The notes: generated by a model not told the origin, from the letters alone. A stretch of 28,888 bases of DNA from Opitutia bacterium UBA7374 (GCA_002469895.1 DKOA01000027.1:1-28888); one strand, 5' to 3'; counted from the stretch's first letter, positions 1 through 14,840 are shown. Translations and numbers: made by a program.

Positions 1-187
1 TTCTTCTGTCGACCTGATTACCTGGACGCCGACTTCCGCAGAGCAAGGCACCTATTATTACAGTTGTTACATCACGGGCCATCCAAACATGTCTGGCAGC
101 ATTCAGGTTGTTCCTGAGCCAGCAACCGTTGGTCTCTTGCTTTCCGGGGCGGTCTTATTGTTTACTGCTTTGCGTCGTCGCAAATAG
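1..187 (+). CDS. PEP-CTERM protein, C-terminal end, possible cupredoxin domain (partial)
   Basis: Reading frame 2 is open from the window edge to a TAG at 185-187, giving 61 residues of a protein that starts outside the window. The last 25 residues are a textbook PEP-CTERM tail: VPEPAT, then a hydrophobic stretch of about 17 residues, then RRRK at the very end. In known systems this tail is recognised by an exosortase that anchors or exports the protein at the envelope. Just before the tail is GTYYYSC followed by YITG and HPNM. The spacing Cys-x4-His-x2-Met (codons at 65-67, 80-82 and 89-91) resembles the last copper-ligand loop of cupredoxins (azurin has Cys-x4-His-x3-Met). A secreted blue-copper or plastocyanin-like domain is therefore possible, but the first ligand histidine lies outside the window. 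It converges with parE; the stops are 35 bases apart. Confidence 0.8.
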   Translation, partial: SSVDLITWTPTSAEQGTYYYSCYITGHPNMSGSIQVVPEPATVGLLLSGAVLLFTALRRRK

Positions 188-222
188 GGCTTGTCAGGCG
201 CGGAATGGACTTGGCTACTTGG

Positions 223-2079
223 CTACGCTGTAGCCAGTTCAGTTGCCTCGTCTCTCTCAATGCGCAGGTTTTCGATGATGAACTCTTGGCGGTCCGGTGT
301 GTTTTTGCCCATGTAGAAGGTCAAGAGGTCTTTGGTCGTCATTCCTTTTGGTATAATGACCGGATCCAGCCGTATATTTTTGCCAATGAAGTGTTTGAAT
401 TCGTCTGGAGAAATCTCTCCCAAACCTTTGAAGCGGGTGATCTCCGGTTTTGGTCCACAGGCTTTGATCGCGGCAACACGCTCCTCCTCTGAGTAGCAGT
501 AGCGTGTCTGCTTCTTGTTGCGCACACGGAAGAGTGGCGTCTGCAAAATATGCAAGTGCCCCTGCCGGATCAGCTCGGGAAAGAACTGGAGAAAGAAAGT
601 GATCAGGAGCAGGCGTATGTGCATCCCGTCAACATCGGCATCGGTGGCAATGACGACGTTGTTATAGCGCAGTCCTTCCAGCCCATTCTCAATGTTCAGA
701 GCATCCTGCAGAAGGTTGAACTCCTCGTTCTCGTAAACGATCTTTTTCGTCAGGCCGAAGGAGTTGAGCGGCTTCCCCTTGAGTGAAAAAACGGCCTGTG
801 CATTGACGTTGCGCGCCTTGGTGATCGAACCGGAAGCGGAATCGCCCTCGGTGATAAAGAGAGTGGAGTCCAGTCGACCGTCCTTCTTGGAATCGAGGTG
901 AACCCGGCAGTCGCGTAATTTTTTATTATGAATTTTTGCTTTGCGGGCGCGTTCACGGGCGAGCTTCTGAATGCCCTTCAGCTCCTTGCGGTTTCGCTCC
1001 GAATCGAGGATCTTTTCGAGCAGCGCCTTGGCGGTTTCCGGCTCACGGTGCAGATAATTGTCCAGAGCTTGCTTGATGTAATTGAGCAGGAAGGTGCGCA
1101 CCGTTGGACCTTTCGGCCCCATTTCCTGAGAGCCGAGCTTGGTCTTGGTTTGTGATTCGAAGACCGGTTCCTCTACTTTGATACTCACGGCGGCACATAT
1201 CGAGGTGCGGATGTCAACCGCGTCGAAATCCTTTTTGTAGAATTCCTTGATCGTTTTAGCCAATGCTTCCCGGAAAGCAGACAAGTGGGTGCCGCCCATA
1301 GTGGTGTGTTGTCCGTTGACGAAGGAGTAGTAGTCTTCGCCGTAGGCAGCGTTATGGGTGAAGGCGATTTCGATGTTTTTATCGCGCAGATGGACGATGG
1401 GGTAGAGTGGGTCGCCATCGAGTTTGTTTTGCAGGAGATCCCGCAGGCCGTTTTCGGATTTAAACTTCCGGCCATTGTAAAGGATGGTCAGCCCACTGTT
1501 GAGGTAGGCGTAGTTCCAGAGCATGTCTTCGACATAGTCTTGGCGAAATCGGAAGGAGCCAAAGATTTCCGGGTCGGGATCGAAGTGCAACTCAGTCCCG
1601 GAGGGAGCCTCTTTGGCCGCTTTGTCGCTCTTGTCTTCGACTGTAAGCTCGCCTTGGGCAAATTGTACCATACGGGTTTTGCCTTCGCGGTAAGCCTGAA
1701 TGGTAAACTCCCCGGAAAGGGCGTTGACTGCCTTAATGCCGACACCGTTAAGGCCGACCGACTTTTTAAAGGCTTCGGAATCGTATTTCGCCCCGGTATT
1801 AATTTTCGACGCACAGTCCTTCAATTTACCCAGCGGTATACCGCGGCCAAAGTCGCGAACGTGGACACGGGTTCCGTCAATCGCTACTTCGATCGTCTTA
1901 CCGTGCCCCATGACAAATTCATCAATTGAGTTGTCGAGGACTTCCTTGAGCAGAATATAGATTCCGTCATCCGAGCTGGAACCATCGCCCAGTTTACCAA
2001 TATACATGCCCGGGCGCAGGCGGATGTGCTCTTTCCAGTCGAGAGACTTGATATTTTCTTCGGTATAATCAGCAGACAC
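223..2079 (-). CDS. parE: DNA topoisomerase IV subunit B (ParE), type IIA GyrB/ParE family
   Basis: 618 residues, ParE-sized and shorter than a classical GyrB of about 800. The order is the GHKL ATPase domain, then the transducer, then TOPRIM. Visible motifs are RPGMYIG (22-28), the Mg-binding Asn in EVLDNSIDE (46-54), DFGRGIP (76-82), the ATP-lid loop GLNGVGIKA (109-117), the QTK loop (310-313), TOPRIM EGDSASGS (411-418) and DADVDG (480-485), and FKGLGE (550-555). The C-terminus FYMGKNTPDRQEFI is typical of ParE. With ParC the enzyme would decatenate daughter chromosomes using ATP. The start is GTG with no visible Shine-Dalgarno; it is chosen because the N-terminus aligns with E. coli ParE and the next Met (25) would cut into the ATPase fold. 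No parC lies in the window. Assignment to ParE rather than a second GyrB rests on length and C-terminus and is fairly secure. Confidence 0.92.
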   Translation of the reverse strand: MSADYTEENIKSLDWKEHIRLRPGMYIGKLGDGSSSDDGIYILLKEVLDNSIDEFVMGHGKTIEVAIDGTRVHVRDFGRGIPLGKLKDCASKINTGAKYDSEAFKKSVGLNGVGIKAVNALSGEFTIQAYREGKTRMVQFAQGELTVEDKSDKAAKEAPSGTELHFDPDPEIFGSFRFRQDYVEDMLWNYAYLNSGLTILYNGRKFKSENGLRDLLQNKLDGDPLYPIVHLRDKNIEIAFTHNAAYGEDYYSFVNGQHTTMGGTHLSAFREALAKTIKEFYKKDFDAVDIRTSICAAVSIKVEEPVFESQTKTKLGSQEMGPKGPTVRTFLLNYIKQALDNYLHREPETAKALLEKILDSERNRKELKGIQKLARERARKAKIHNKKLRDCRVHLDSKKDGRLDSTLFITEGDSASGSITKARNVNAQAVFSLKGKPLNSFGLTKKIVYENEEFNLLQDALNIENGLEGLRYNNVVIATDADVDGMHIRLLLITFFLQFFPELIRQGHLHILQTPLFRVRNKKQTRYCYSEEERVAAIKACGPKPEITRFKGLGEISPDEFKHFIGKNIRLDPVIIPKGMTTKDLLTFYMGKNTPDRQEFIIENLRIERDEATELATA

Positions 2080-2128
2080 TTGGCGGTAATTTTCGGCGGT
2101 TTTTAAAGATCGATGTGAGTCGGAGTGA

Positions 2129-2158
2129 ATTAGAGCCTAGGGAAAGGATCGGAGGCAA
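2129..2158 (-). promoter_or_regulatory. Candidate sigma-70-type promoter of parE
   Basis: On the minus strand TTGCCT (plus-strand 2153-2158) and TCTAAT (2129-2134) are separated by 18 bases. This places transcription start near 2122 and leaves a leader of about 43 bases before the GTG. The hexamers match the consensus at 4/6 and 5/6 by eye. It lies in the 255-base gap between the UvrA stop and parE, which suggests parE has its own promoter rather than depending on the recD2-uvrA unit. No experimental support; such matches arise by chance. Confidence 0.3.
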
Positions 2159-2334
2159 CTGGAATCGAAACAGCCGCATTTATTGCCCTGTTCGGGTCCA
2201 GTACTGATGTGGGGTAGGCCCATTTCCGGCCATCGAATTTTCTCAGTTTGTTTGCTTATAGCAGACTCACATTCAGTCTCTAGAGATGGCAAGTTCGAAC
2301 TGATTCGCGCGGGTGAATGGGCACCAAACTCAGT

Positions 2335-7800
<5,466 letters not shown>

Positions 7801-7836
7801 GGGTGCTAAAAACCGAACGATAAACGAGTCTGCCGC

Positions 7837-10167
7837 TTACCCGGAATGTTCTGAATTTACCGATTCTGCGGAGGCAAGCTTGTGTAAACGTGCCTGTAGG
7901 TGGGTGCGTCGTACTTCGGTTTTGTTATTGCGGACGGCCATGGCGTAGGCCTCGGGGGAGCCGACGAGAAAGACTTTTCGGCGGGCGCGGGTGATGCCGG
8001 TGTAGACGAGATTGCGCTGAAGCATCATAAAGTGTTGTTTGAGCAGGGGGATGAGGACGACTGGGTATTCGCTGCCTTGGCTTTTGTGTATGCTGATGGC
8101 GTAAGCAAGCTGGACCTCGGAGAGTTCAGATTTTGTGTATTCGACTGCTTGCCCATCAAAGTCAATGGAGACTGAGGATGCGTCGGGGGCAATGCTGACA
8201 AGGATGCCGGTGTCTCCATTAAAGATATTCTTGTCGTAATTATTTCGTGTCTGGATGACTTTGTCACCGATTCGATAGGTAGCTGCGCCGAGGGTCAGTT
8301 CAGCGGGCAGTGGTTTGCGGGTTTTTTCCCGAAAGTGGGTCTGTCTTGCGGGATGGTGGCTGGGTCCGCTCGACAATCGCTGTTCGGCTGTCGCACGACT
8401 GTTCAGAGCCTCCTGTAGGGTTGCGTTGAGAGCGGTGATGCCGGCAGTGCCGCGGTGCATGGGGGACAGTACCTGGACGTTGCGGATGGGGTCGAGGCCG
8501 AGAGTTTTTGGCAGATATTCGGCGGCAAGGTAGCGGATGGCCTTGGCGCATTGCTCTGCATCAGCGGCTTCGATGAAGGTGCAGTCCTGTTCCGGATCAA
8601 GGCGTCGTAGGCTGTCGATACAATGAGTCGGCGCGGCATCGCCTTTGAGAATGCCATGCGCGGTGGTGATAATCCCGCTGGTCTCGCCTTGTCGGAAGAT
8701 GGTATCGAGACGGGAGACTTTTGCTGGCGGTGCAGTCATCAGGTCGCCAAGAATATTGCCGGGACCGACCGAAGGTAGCTGGTCGGAGTCGCCGACAAGC
8801 AACAGGTGTGCGGCGGCAGGGATGGCTTCGACGAGGCTGCTGGCGAGACGAGTATCGAGCATACTGGCTTCATCGACGATGAGGACATCACAGGTTAAAG
8901 GGTTATCCGCGTCATGGACAAACTTGCGGGTAGCGCCATCGTATTTCAGTAGACGATGGAGCGTACTGGCCGGTGCGCCAGCGGCTTCGGCGAGTCGTTG
9001 AGCGGCGCGTCCTGTCGGTGAGGCGAGAAGAATGCGCGCTTTCTTGGCCTTCAGAATATCGACCAGTGAGCGCAGGATGGTGGTCTTTCCGGTCCCGGGG
9101 CCACCGGTGATAATAGAGACCTTTGCGCCGAGGGTCTGTTTGAGAGCATCGGCTTGCTTTGGGGCAAAGGTAAAGCCGGCCTTTTGTTGTGCCCATTCAA
9201 CGGCGGATTCAGTCTTAATCGATGGAAGAGAGGAGGCGGTTTGACTGATCGTAAGGAGGCGGGTGGCCATGCGTTTCTCTGCGCCGGCTAAGGGTGGACG
9301 CTGGCATGCTGGACCGAGAGATGCTTGGTCCGCATCCATCGCTTCGATGGAGTAGAGCCGTTCTTCTTTAATCAGTCGTTGGATACGCTCCTCCATAAGG
9401 TGTGGCTGCAGTCCAAGCAGTTCCATGCTGTGTTCGACAAGGATGGATTGCAGGCCGATGGTGTGACCGTCTTCCTCTAGCTTACGCAGAGTATGGAGGA
9501 TGCCGGCATCGATGCGCTCTTTTGAATTTGTCGGAAAGCCGAGATTAAGCGCGAGTTTATCGGCTGTTTTAAAACCGATATTTTCGATATCTTCAGCCAG
9601 TCGGTAGGGGGCATCCTGGAGGATGCGCTTGGCGCCCGTACCGTACTTTTTAACAAGCCGTACGCATTGTGCCGGGGTTACCCCGTAGGTCTGGAGGAAG
9701 ATAATGACATCGCGAACAGCAACTTGTTGGTCCCACGCTGATTTAATTGCTTTTGCGCGGGTTTTCCCGATGCCCGGGATTTCATGAAGGCGTCCCGAGT
9801 CACGACTGATGACGTCCAGAGTGTCTGCCCCAAAGTGATCAACTATTTTTCTGGCATAGGATTTCCCGATACCGTGAATCATGCCGCTGCCCAAGTATTT
9901 ACGGATCCCATGGACAGAAGCGGGCAGGCGAGACTTGAATTGGCTAATCTTGAATTGCTCCCCGTGTGAGGGATGTTGGGTCCATTGCCCCGTCAGTTGA
10001 AGTGTTTCGCCGCACTGTACGCCCGGGAGGTTGCCCAATACCGTCGATGTACGCTTATCCTTTTCCAGACTGATTTCTGCGACACAGTAAGCGTTTTCTT
10101 CGTTGCTGAAGATGATGCGCTCAAGCACTCCGGTTATTGTTTCCTGATTATGCAAGTCTGTGGGCAT
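7837..10167 (-). CDS. recD2: RecD2-type superfamily 1B 5'-3' DNA helicase
   Basis: 776 residues, the length expected for RecD2 (the RecD-like helicase of bacteria lacking RecBC partners). An N-terminal OB-like region is followed by tandem helix-hairpin-helix segments (about 88-145, with IHGIGK and IPGIGKTRA). The SF1 helicase core has Walker A GGPGTGKTT (355-363), Walker B VDEAS (431-435), motif III GDSDQLPSVG (459-468), an Arg in FRQ (492), a motif V region with IHKSQGSEY (693-701) and motif VI YTGITRARR (722-730). RecD2 unwinds DNA 5'-3' using ATP and takes part in replication-associated repair in other bacteria. Upstream of ATG there is only a weak purine run. The UvrA-like gene follows 36 bases downstream on the same strand, so the two are probably cotranscribed. 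The divergent gene to the right starts 257 bases away. Confidence 0.93.
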   Translation of the reverse strand: MPTDLHNQETITGVLERIIFSNEENAYCVAEISLEKDKRTSTVLGNLPGVQCGETLQLTGQWTQHPSHGEQFKISQFKSRLPASVHGIRKYLGSGMIHGIGKSYARKIVDHFGADTLDVISRDSGRLHEIPGIGKTRAKAIKSAWDQQVAVRDVIIFLQTYGVTPAQCVRLVKKYGTGAKRILQDAPYRLAEDIENIGFKTADKLALNLGFPTNSKERIDAGILHTLRKLEEDGHTIGLQSILVEHSMELLGLQPHLMEERIQRLIKEERLYSIEAMDADQASLGPACQRPPLAGAEKRMATRLLTISQTASSLPSIKTESAVEWAQQKAGFTFAPKQADALKQTLGAKVSIITGGPGTGKTTILRSLVDILKAKKARILLASPTGRAAQRLAEAAGAPASTLHRLLKYDGATRKFVHDADNPLTCDVLIVDEASMLDTRLASSLVEAIPAAAHLLLVGDSDQLPSVGPGNILGDLMTAPPAKVSRLDTIFRQGETSGIITTAHGILKGDAAPTHCIDSLRRLDPEQDCTFIEAADAEQCAKAIRYLAAEYLPKTLGLDPIRNVQVLSPMHRGTAGITALNATLQEALNSRATAEQRLSSGPSHHPARQTHFREKTRKPLPAELTLGAATYRIGDKVIQTRNNYDKNIFNGDTGILVSIAPDASSVSIDFDGQAVEYTKSELSEVQLAYAISIHKSQGSEYPVVLIPLLKQHFMMLQRNLVYTGITRARRKVFLVGSPEAYAMAVRNNKTEVRRTHLQARLHKLASAESVNSEHSG

Positions 10168-10424
10168 TTTCTCTTATCATGGCTAACCAGTCTGAGGGAT
10201 AGGTCAACCCGCAGCTGATGACCGGTCGAAATACTCTGCCGATCGAATCGTTGTCTGCTTTGCTCTTTACCCAACCGTTCTTTTTGTGTTGCTTATGATG
10301 ATTCTGTACTGATGGGGAGTTCATCTTTTCGAAATATCCGTTGTATCGGTTCTACTGCACGCAGGCGTATGATTTGTCTTTTTTCGGATGTTCAACCTCT
10401 CTGTGCTGAAGATAGGGTGCCATT

Positions 10425-12962
10425 ATGAAACATCGTCGGGGAAGACGGGGCTCAAATAAGCGGCCTCAGGGAAGTCGCCAAGGCTCCTCCGGGAGAAAAA
10501 GTCTTTCTTCGGGCAAGCCGTCGGCTTCAAATAAGAAGAGGCCACATTCCTCGAAAAATTCGGCTTCGACCCATCATGGGATGAAGCCAATGACTTCTTC
10601 ATTTGCCCCGCTGAAAGCATCCAAGGAATCCTTTGCTCATACACTTTCAGTCAAGGAGAAGCCTCTGGGCCTTGCTTTGCTGCCTGCTTTGCTGGCCGTA
10701 GCTGTAATTGTTTACTTTGGCAGGGCTGATTCTGCCTGGTTTGCGGGGATGGCACTGGCTATTCCCGGAGTCTTCATGCTCTTTTATCCACCGCGATTTA
10801 GTTTGGGGATGCCCGTACACAGCGGGATGCTGATCCTACTGGCGGGCGCTTTCTTTGCTTTTCTTCCTGTGTTTTATTGGCCTCTTCCCCCATGGCGGGT
10901 GGAAGCTGTGGAAGATTTATCTATCGGTTTGCCATTTTTTCTCAGTGTTCACCCGTCCAGGAGCTGGGAGGGTATTCTTATGCTCTCTGCCGGGTTGTCT
11001 TGGTTTTATTGTCTGGCCGCGATCAAACTCAACCGTTCCGGTTGGCATTACTTTTTCTGGGGCCTCCTTCTGATCATGGCCTTATTTTCCTCCATGATAC
11101 TTTTGGGCGCCGCTAATTCGTGGGAGGTCGTGGCGGAGAATGGGTCTACTGGTTTCAGCTTTTTCGAGGAGCGTGCAGTCACCGCAAATTTTTTAGCTTT
11201 GGGTGGTTTTGCCTGCTTTGCCTACGGTATGCGCGTCCTAAAGAAGCGAATAATACTCACCCTGCTCTGCCTTATTGTTGGGCTAATTAGTTTTGCGGCT
11301 CTTTACTTGGGTTCGTTTCCTTCGGGCCTGATGATTTTTTGTATGGGGGTCTTATTATGGATAAGATCTCTACTTACTGGGTCAAGACGTGCTCGGCTTG
11401 CCAATTTATTTATTCTTACATTTATCGTTTCCGTTGTCGTCTGGATGATTCTGCCCGCTGATACTGTAGAAAAAACAGTTTCCTTCTTTGTCAAAACACT
11501 GCACTCCGGCGTGGATTCTCGAGTTCCTGTCTTTTTGGACTGTATTCATTTGCTTACGGAATCGCCAATCGCAGGGGTTGGGTTGGGTAATTTCGCTAAC
11601 GTGTTTCCTCAGTACCACATTTTTTCCGATGCGGGCAATACGGTTGCTTATCCGCAGAGTGATTTACTTTGGTTTTTTGCGGAGTGTGGTCTGGTCGGTG
11701 TCTTGGGTCTGATCGTCTGCCTGGTCGCTTACCTGAGGCTTTGTAGGGTAAAAAAGAGACGGGGAGGCGCCCGGATCCAACTGATTTTCTTTTATGGTGC
11801 TCTCTTGTTCTTCTTGCACGCATGGGTCTTCACGCCTGCTCACAATACCGGGACGATGTATTTCTCTCTTCTTTTTGCAGCACTGGCAGTCCCTTCGGAA
11901 TCACTCAAGCCGAGTTCCATTGCCCCAAAATGGTGGCGGCTCATCGGTCTGTTTTTCGTCCTTAATGGCTTGCTTTGGGTGGCCGGTGATGTGCTCAGTC
12001 TAAGCACGCATTCTCTTGTCCAGAATCGCAAGGTAGCGCTTCGCCTGGCTCAAGAGTCTACCGATGATGAAGTTTTTTGGGAGAAGTCTCTGCGGAGGAA
12101 TCCGCTGGACTGGCAAGCTCATCAAGAACGAGGTAAGCAGGCGCTTTCCCTCTATGGAGATCGCGATGCGGCTGCCTTAGACTTTAATCGTGCGGCGTTT
12201 TGTGAGCCACTGTTGTCTACCGTTCGGTTTGAGGAAGGTCTTTTCTGGATGGACCATGATTTGCCGCGCACGAGCGTGGCATGGCGGGACGCTCTGATAC
12301 GGGAGTCGCAAGATCCGATCGCGATGTTTCGCAGGATGATTACCGTATCGGATAAGAATCCGTTGATGGTAGATCGCTTAGGGCATCTTTCTTTTATGGG
12401 GACAGATTTTCGCAAGGCATATTTGTTCGCGATGTCGGGTCGATCGCTGCTTAGAGAGATTGCCAAAGATTTTTCTACTGACCCGAGCCTCTCTAATTTT
12501 AGCCCGGCAGACCGGAGTTTGGTGCTCGCACACTGGATGAAGCACGCCGATCTGTCCGAGGTTGACTCGTTTATGGCAAACTATGGATCGGAGTTGCGCG
12601 ATGGCTGGCTGATTGAGGCCAAATTATTAGCGCGGAAGGCACGTTTTTTAGAAGCCGTGGAACGACTACTGGAGAATCTCGAGACGCTTCCTCTGCCGAC
12701 TGTGCAATCTGAGGAGCGAGACCTCGTCCTTTTGGAGCGTTCTTATAAAGCGCTATCCGGTAATCGCATGCGGGGTATGGAACTTTTAGGCGAATACCTG
12801 CGGCTCGAAGAGTCCAAAAAAGCACTGGATTTGATTGACTCACTGATTGAATCCGGAGCGCAAAGTCGAACGCTCTATTACTGGCGAGCCATGTCCCTGT
12901 ATCATTTAAATGAGTATACGGACAGTTGGTATGCTTTTGAGTATTATTTAAAGCATTATTGA
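10425..12962 (+). CDS. Multi-pass membrane protein, O-antigen ligase/polymerase (Wzy/RfaL)-like, with C-terminal helical repeat domain
   Basis: 845 residues in three parts. Residues 1-60 are very rich in Ser, Lys, Arg and Gly with no signal peptide, presumably a disordered cytoplasmic tail. Residues 80-525 hold about 12-13 hydrophobic segments. A long polar loop at about 345-415 contains SRVPVFLDCIHLL, then ESPIAGVGLGNF and YPQSDLLWF, the layout of the Wzy_C/O-antigen ligase family, whose members join glycan or lipid-linked chains on the outer face of the inner membrane. Residues 535-845 are soluble and helical, like TPR repeats (for example the segments around 550-600 and the C-terminal LYYWRAMSLYHL). 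No glycosyltransferase neighbours are present, so the substrate is unknown. ATG at 10425 has a weak AGGG 9 bases upstream; internal Met 53 or 56 are alternatives that would remove the basic tail. Confidence 0.72.
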   Translation: MKHRRGRRGSNKRPQGSRQGSSGRKSLSSGKPSASNKKRPHSSKNSASTHHGMKPMTSSFAPLKASKESFAHTLSVKEKPLGLALLPALLAVAVIVYFGRADSAWFAGMALAIPGVFMLFYPPRFSLGMPVHSGMLILLAGAFFAFLPVFYWPLPPWRVEAVEDLSIGLPFFLSVHPSRSWEGILMLSAGLSWFYCLAAIKLNRSGWHYFFWGLLLIMALFSSMILLGAANSWEVVAENGSTGFSFFEERAVTANFLALGGFACFAYGMRVLKKRIILTLLCLIVGLISFAALYLGSFPSGLMIFCMGVLLWIRSLLTGSRRARLANLFILTFIVSVVVWMILPADTVEKTVSFFVKTLHSGVDSRVPVFLDCIHLLTESPIAGVGLGNFANVFPQYHIFSDAGNTVAYPQSDLLWFFAECGLVGVLGLIVCLVAYLRLCRVKKRRGGARIQLIFFYGALLFFLHAWVFTPAHNTGTMYFSLLFAALAVPSESLKPSSIAPKWWRLIGLFFVLNGLLWVAGDVLSLSTHSLVQNRKVALRLAQESTDDEVFWEKSLRRNPLDWQAHQERGKQALSLYGDRDAAALDFNRAAFCEPLLSTVRFEEGLFWMDHDLPRTSVAWRDALIRESQDPIAMFRRMITVSDKNPLMVDRLGHLSFMGTDFRKAYLFAMSGRSLLREIAKDFSTDPSLSNFSPADRSLVLAHWMKHADLSEVDSFMANYGSELRDGWLIEAKLLARKARFLEAVERLLENLETLPLPTVQSEERDLVLLERSYKALSGNRMRGMELLGEYLRLEESKKALDLIDSLIESGAQSRTLYYWRAMSLYHLNEYTDSWYAFEYYLKHY

Positions 12963-13068
12963 TTCATCTGCACCGGTTTGGTTTGTTTGTCGACCAATCA
13001 ACTCGTGTTGTTTTCGACTCGTACACCGTTCATTGATCGGTACATAGTACAGCATAAACATTATCTAC

Positions 13069-13845
13069 GTGAACATTTCTACCAGAGACATTCGTGAAGC
13101 AAAGGGTAGGCGACCTATCGTGGGCATCACTGCCTACGATGCCGTGATGGCTCATTATGCCGATAAGTCAGGAGTGGATTTTATTTTGGTTGGGGACTCC
13201 GTAGGGACTACGCAGTTGGGCTTTGAAACAACTGTACCGGTGACTCTGGAAATGATGCTCCACCACACTGCAGCAGTGGCACGGGCACAACCCCGTGCTT
13301 TATTGGTCGCGGATATGCCTTTTGCGCTCGCACGCGCCGATTTTGACAAGCTCATGGATGCATCCTGTCGTTTGATGCAGGAGGCGGGTGCCGAAGCCGT
13401 CAAAATCGAGGGAGATGCAGCACTGGCACCTCATGTTGCGCGTCTGACAAGTGCCGGCATACCTGTCATGGGCCACATCGGCCTATTGCCGCAGCAGTTC
13501 CATCAACTCGGTGGCTATCGCACCTATGGGCGCACTGAATCAGAAAAGCAGGTGCTGCTGGAGGATGCGCTGGCACTGGAAGAAGCGGGCTGCTTTGCCA
13601 TTCTCTGTGAGATGACGGACAGCATGTTTAGCGGCACGCTATCGAGTGAGTTAAAGGTGCCCTTGATTGGCATTGGCAGTGGTCCGCATTGCGATGGGCA
13701 AATTCTCGTTTCGAATGATGTATTGGGGCTTGGGCACAAGCCGGTGCCTTCTTTTGTAAAGGAGTATGTTCAGTTAGGTGATCAAGTTGAATCGGCTTTC
13801 TCTGCCTATGTTGAGGAGGTTCGCAACCGTCGCTTCCCCTCATGA
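13069..13845 (+). CDS. panB: 3-methyl-2-oxobutanoate hydroxymethyltransferase (ketopantoate hydroxymethyltransferase)
   Basis: 258 residues, normal for PanB, a TIM-barrel enzyme that adds a hydroxymethyl group from methylene-tetrahydrofolate to alpha-ketoisovalerate, the first committed step to pantothenate and coenzyme A. The metal ligands are in place: Asp in VGDS (43), Asp in ADMPF (82) and Glu in KIEG (114). The catalytic Glu is in ILCE (181). The motifs HIGLLPQ (136-142) and IGIGSG followed by CDGQ (208-211) are also intact. The start is GTG without a visible Shine-Dalgarno; it is chosen because MNISTRDIREAKG matches the family N-terminus and no better start follows. The stop TGA overlaps the gpsA start (ATGA), implying translational coupling. 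panC and panD are not in the window. Confidence 0.95.
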   Translation: MNISTRDIREAKGRRPIVGITAYDAVMAHYADKSGVDFILVGDSVGTTQLGFETTVPVTLEMMLHHTAAVARAQPRALLVADMPFALARADFDKLMDASCRLMQEAGAEAVKIEGDAALAPHVARLTSAGIPVMGHIGLLPQQFHQLGGYRTYGRTESEKQVLLEDALALEEAGCFAILCEMTDSMFSGTLSSELKVPLIGIGSGPHCDGQILVSNDVLGLGHKPVPSFVKEYVQLGDQVESAFSAYVEEVRNRRFPS

Positions 13846-14840
13846 ATATCTGTATACTAGGTGCAGGTGCCTGGGGTACCGCAATGGCACTTCATTTGGA
13901 ACGCTGTGGTCACTCGGTGACATTGGTCCCGCGTCGCATGGAGCAGGCTCTTGCCCTCGCTTCTTCTCGAGAGAATACGGATTATTTGCCGGGGTATTCC
14001 TTGCCCGGAAGCATTCAGATTGGCTACGAGCCGGCACCTGTGCTGATGGAGGCGGAGGTAGTCTTTTTGGCCTGCCCAACCAAGGGATTGCGGGCACTTT
14101 GCCAACAACTGGCCGGATCTCTAGAGGATGCCTGGCAGCTAAAGCTCTTTGTCGTACTTTGTAAGGGCTTGGATTCCGCTACTTTACAAACGCCTGCTGA
14201 AACAGTGCGTACATTCTTCCCCGATATTGCCAGTGCCGCTTTGTCCGGCCCCACGCGGGCGGCCGAGGTGGCGGCAGGTCAGCCAACCGCGATCGCGTTG
14301 GCCGTGGAAGAGTCGTTCGAGGAAGCGAACGATTATCAACGTGCTTTTAGCAGTTCGGCTTTACGGGTCTATTTGAGCCATGATCTGCGTGGTACCGAAC
14401 TCGGCGGTACGTTGAAGAATATCTACGCGATTGCCGCGGGGATTTGTGACGGGCTTGCTCTGGGGGATAACGCCAAGGCGGCACTGCTCACCCGAAGTCT
14501 TAGCGAAATGGTTACAATTGGTGAATTGCTCGGTGGCCAGCGGGCGACTTTTCATGGACTCAGCGGTTTCGGGGATCTCGTCGCTACCTGCACCGGTTCA
14601 TGGAGCCGCAACCGTAGCTTTGGTGAGCAGATTGGTCGTGGTTCCCGGCCGGCCGATTTGATGGAAAACCGTAAAACGGTCGTCGAGGGCTATTGGGCGA
14701 CGCAATGCGTGAAAGAGCTTTGCCAGACTCGCGGTTTGGAGGCGCCGATTCTCGGGCAGGTGCACTCAGTACTCTATCAGGAAACAGATCCTCAGGCCGC
14801 GCTGGAGGCATTGATGGGGCGGGATTTAAAGGCGGAATAG
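13842..14840 (+). CDS. gpsA: NAD(P)-dependent glycerol-3-phosphate dehydrogenase
   Basis: 332 residues, normal for GpsA, a cytoplasmic enzyme that reduces dihydroxyacetone phosphate to sn-glycerol 3-phosphate for phospholipid synthesis. The Rossmann motif GAGAWG is at residues 7-12. Other intact motifs are CKGL (107-110), LSGP (135-138), and the catalytic-lysine segment ELGGTLKNIYA (187-197, Lys192) followed by GDNAKAAL (208-215), plus GFGDL (242-246) and SRNRSFG (255-261). The ATG lies inside the panB stop (4-base overlap). The nearest GAGGAGG is 22 bases upstream, too far for standard initiation, so coupling to panB translation is likely. The SET-domain gene follows 33 bases later. Confidence 0.95.
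   Translation: MNICILGAGAWGTAMALHLERCGHSVTLVPRRMEQALALASSRENTDYLPGYSLPGSIQIGYEPAPVLMEAEVVFLACPTKGLRALCQQLAGSLEDAWQLKLFVVLCKGLDSATLQTPAETVRTFFPDIASAALSGPTRAAEVAAGQPTAIALAVEESFEEANDYQRAFSSSALRVYLSHDLRGTELGGTLKNIYAIAAGICDGLALGDNAKAALLTRSLSEMVTIGELLGGQRATFHGLSGFGDLVATCTGSWSRNRSFGEQIGRGSRPADLMENRKTVVEGYWATQCVKELCQTRGLEAPILGQVHSVLYQETDPQAALEALMGRDLKAE

Noticed and set aside
220..236. Hairpin TGGCTAC-GCT-GTAGCCA over the parE stop as a terminator
   Set aside because: The 7-base stem is real but no T-tract follows on either strand, and part of it comes from a local direct repeat of TTGGCTAC.
1285..1929. 214-codon open frame antisense to parE
   Set aside because: It is a shadow of a well-conserved gene; its protein has no recognisable features and parE is intact throughout.
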